From Rubrimonas cliftonensis (GTDB lineage Bacteria > Pseudomonadota > Alphaproteobacteria > Rhodobacterales > Rhodobacteraceae): a stretch of DNA of 64,000 nt. Each line of letters starts with the position of its first letter. The stretch's first letter is position 1. Shown piece after piece: positions 62,206 through 64,000 of this stretch. Location of the stretch: the NCBI RefSeq assembly GCF_900107585.1, contig NZ_FNQM01000008.1, forward strand, positions 92,613-156,612, given 5' to 3'. The position numbers and the translations under genes are program-made. The notes below the pieces were generated by a model. That model was not told the DNA's origin and searched no databases. It saw nothing but the letters and a program-made list of their open reading frames with translations.

Positions 62206-62690
62206 TCAGCCGAACAGCAGCACGTCTCCGGTGAAGTCGGCGACGTCGAGCGGGCCGAAACGGGCGGAGTTGATCAGGATCGAGCTGTCGCCGGCCGCTA
62301 TCAGCACGTTGCCGCCGGCGGAGGCGCTGATGGTCAGGTCGACGAAGGTCAGCCCCGAGCCGCGGAAGTCCAGCGTGTCGGACTGGGGCAGGAAGTCGAG
62401 CACGATGCGGTCATGGCCCCATTCGGCCGTGTCGAACACGAAGACGTCGCGCCCCGGGCCGCCCTGGAGGCGGTCGTCGCCGGCGCCGCCGGTGATGGTG
62501 TCGTCGTCGAGGTTGCCGAGCAGGGTGTCGTTCCCGGCCCCGCCAATCAGCACCTCGTCGCCGCGGAAGCCCACCAGGATGTCGTCGCCGGCGCCGCCGT
62601 CCATCACGTCGTTCCCGCGGCCGGGCTTGATGGTGTCGTTCCCGTCGCCGCCGAAGATCGTGTCGTCGCCGTCGCCGGACAGGATGATGT
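62206..62690 (-). repeat. Right arm of the ~480-bp imperfect inverted repeat (RTX tail)
   Basis: This is the minus-strand counterpart of 60400-60882; both arms end at the stop codons of their genes. The arms are about 1.3 kb apart. Confidence 0.8.
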
Positions 62691-63963
62691 CGGCATACTG
62701 GCGACCGTTGATGACATCGTCGAAACTGCCGCCCTTGATCGTGTCGCCCATATTGGCGCTGACGGCTCCAACCGCCGGCGCCGCCAGCCTGATCGCCGTG
62801 GCGTCGCCCTCGATCGCGGCGCTCACCGAATGGGACCAGTAGTCTCCCTTGAGGCCGATCGTCAGGTCGCCGGATCCGTCGCCGTCGAGATCGATCAGGA
62901 TGTCCGTGTCCCCCGATCGCAGGATGAGGGACACGCGGGAGGCGTCGAACGACGCGCCCGCGACCTCGATCACGTCATCCTCGTCGAAATCCATGATCAG
63001 GTCGCCGTCGAGCTCGGATGCGGCGCCGCGGAACACGTCCGCGCCGCCGCCGCCGGTCAGGATGTCGGCGCCCGCGCCGCCGCGGATGCGGTTGTAGCCA
63101 TCATCGCCGATCAGCACGTCGGCGAAGCCGCTGCCTACGACGTCTTCGATGTCGATGAGCGTGTCCCGGTCGCCGAAGCCGTCTATGGCGAAGCCTGCCG
63201 CGAGATTGACCGTGACGCCGCTGGCGCCGCCGCGCGACGCGTCGCGATCGTAGCGCGCCTCGTCCCGTCCGCCGCGCCCGTCGATGGTGTCGGCGCCGGC
63301 GAGGCCGCGGAAGTTGTTGAAGACGTCATTGCCCCGCATGACGTCGGCGAACTCGGTGCCGCGCACATGCTCGACGCCGGTGACGGTGTCGGTGTCTCCG
63401 AACTGATCGATCACCGCCCCGGCCTCGAGGTCGGCGATGATGCCGCGGAAACCGCCGTCGTGCATGATCTGGTCGTAGTCGCCCTCGCCGCCATCAATGA
63501 GGTCGGCGCCCGCGCCGCCGCGCAGGGCGTCGTCGCCGCCGCCGCCGCTCAGGGTGTCCGCGCCGTCATGGCCGCTGAAGTCGTTCTCCCGGTCGTCGCC
63601 CAGCATGAGGTCGCCGCTGGCGGTTCCATCGAAGTTGGTGATGTCGATCACGGTGTCGGTGTCGCCGAAGCCGTCGGTCACGACGCCGGCCGGGAGGTTC
63701 ACGAAGATCGCGCCGCCGCCGCCCGCCTCGGCGTCGCGCCGGTAGTCGGCGATGTGGTCGATCACGCGGGAGCCGACCAGCGTGTCGTCGCCGGCGAGGC
63801 CCCTGAGGTCCCGCCACGAACTGACGTCGTTGCTGTCGCCGCCGCTGTCGCTGCCAATCAGGATGTCGTCCCCGGCGCTGCCGACCACGTCGACGATGCC
63901 GGTCACCCAACTTCGACAGCAAAACGCGTAAGCGATTGATATTGTTATGGCCGGATGGGCCAA
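62206..63963 (-). CDS. RTX calcium-binding repeat protein, 5' end uncertain
   Basis: This is a 585-aa reading frame made almost wholly of RTX-type repeats (GSAGDDILIG, GGAGADLIDGGEGD, GGAGNDTLLG), interspersed with VNLAAGFAIDGFGDRDTLIDIEDV-type blocks (landmark) seen in hemolysin-type calcium-binding proteins. The C-terminal 160 residues match the protein at 59467 and probably carry the type I secretion signal. The start is doubtful: the listed TTG 63963 has no clear ribosome site, and the frame stays open to the window edge at 64000. The first 20 codons are much lower in GC and do not look like RTX sequence, so the gene may be truncated or fused to foreign DNA. Confidence 0.75.
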   Translation of the reverse strand: MAHPAITISIAYAFCCRSWVTGIVDVVGSAGDDILIGSDSGGDSNDVSSWRDLRGLAGDDTLVGSRVIDHIADYRRDAEAGGGGAIFVNLPAGVVTDGFGDTDTVIDITNFDGTASGDLMLGDDRENDFSGHDGADTLSGGGGDDALRGGAGADLIDGGEGDYDQIMHDGGFRGIIADLEAGAVIDQFGDTDTVTGVEHVRGTEFADVMRGNDVFNNFRGLAGADTIDGRGGRDEARYDRDASRGGASGVTVNLAAGFAIDGFGDRDTLIDIEDVVGSGFADVLIGDDGYNRIRGGAGADILTGGGGADVFRGAASELDGDLIMDFDEDDVIEVAGASFDASRVSLILRSGDTDILIDLDGDGSGDLTIGLKGDYWSHSVSAAIEGDATAIRLAAPAVGAVSANMGDTIKGGSFDDVINGRQYADIILSGDGDDTIFGGDGNDTIKPGRGNDVMDGGAGDDILVGFRGDEVLIGGAGNDTLLGNLDDDTITGGAGDDRLQGGPGRDVFVFDTAEWGHDRIVLDFLPQSDTLDFRGSGLTFVDLTISASAGGNVLIAAGDSSILINSARFGPLDVADFTGDVLLFG

Positions 63964-64000
63964 AATGTAACTACACGGGCTTGTCAGGCTGGTTTTGGCA
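63907..64000. other. Low-GC segment at the window edge
   Basis: GC content falls from about 65-70% to under 50% here, beginning just before the RTX repeats. I see no promoter or complete gene in it. It may be the end of a neighbouring mobile element or simply a promoter region. Confidence 0.4.

Overview
The window is about 70% GC or more, with overlapping same-strand genes and alphaproteobacterial plasmid-type replication and partition genes. It looks like a plasmid or chromid of a high-GC alphaproteobacterium, most likely a member of Rhodobacterales. This rests on gene families and composition; no 16S rRNA or tRNA gene was seen.

Layout. Positions 1-5.7 kb hold a LysR-type regulator cut by the window edge and a 1774-aa secreted metallophosphoesterase with an RTX-like tail. 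Positions 5.9-8.4 kb hold an HTH/DUF1612-type protein and a tyrosine recombinase with a 23-bp dyad between them. Positions 8.5-11.3 kb hold a divergent glycosyltransferase and a GDP-mannose pyrophosphorylase. Positions 11.4-17.1 kb are the replication and partition core: 22-bp iterons, an RPA-type repA, a repABC-style antisense RNA, a full repC, and convergent parB/parA. Five copies of a TTCCCCGCGGGGAA palindrome (likely parS) are scattered from 11.5 to 20.5 kb. ccdAB, nadE and a PIN-domain remnant follow.

From 20.6 to 62 kb the window is dominated by a surface-polysaccharide locus. kdsD and kdsA make Kdo-8-phosphate. Retaining-type glycosyltransferases, a GT61-like enzyme, FkbM methyltransferases and pyruvyl-transferase-like proteins would build and decorate a glycan. 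The sub-cluster at 39.8-44.7 kb (dehydrogenase, Gfo/Idh oxidoreductase, SIS isomerase, hydratase-like protein, IMPase-like phosphatase, CMP-sugar synthetase-like protein) looks like a route to an activated sugar acid. A KpsC-like Kdo transferase, KpsE/KpsM/KpsT-like exporter parts and a KpsD/Wza-like lipoprotein indicate ABC-transporter-dependent capsule export. Many of the genes overlap by 4-20 bp and probably form one very long operon (about 26.0-57.3 kb). Two RTX proteins near the end share almost identical C-termini in inverted orientation.

Most notable are: two unrelated replication initiators in one region; repeated fusion of catalytic domains (GT+GT, FkbM+FkbM, methyltransferase+GT-like, PvT+PvT); an exporter ATPase lacking its signature motif, Walker B glutamate and H-loop histidine; and a lower-GC island at 36.4-39.7 kb. 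All family calls were made by reading motifs; no database search was run.
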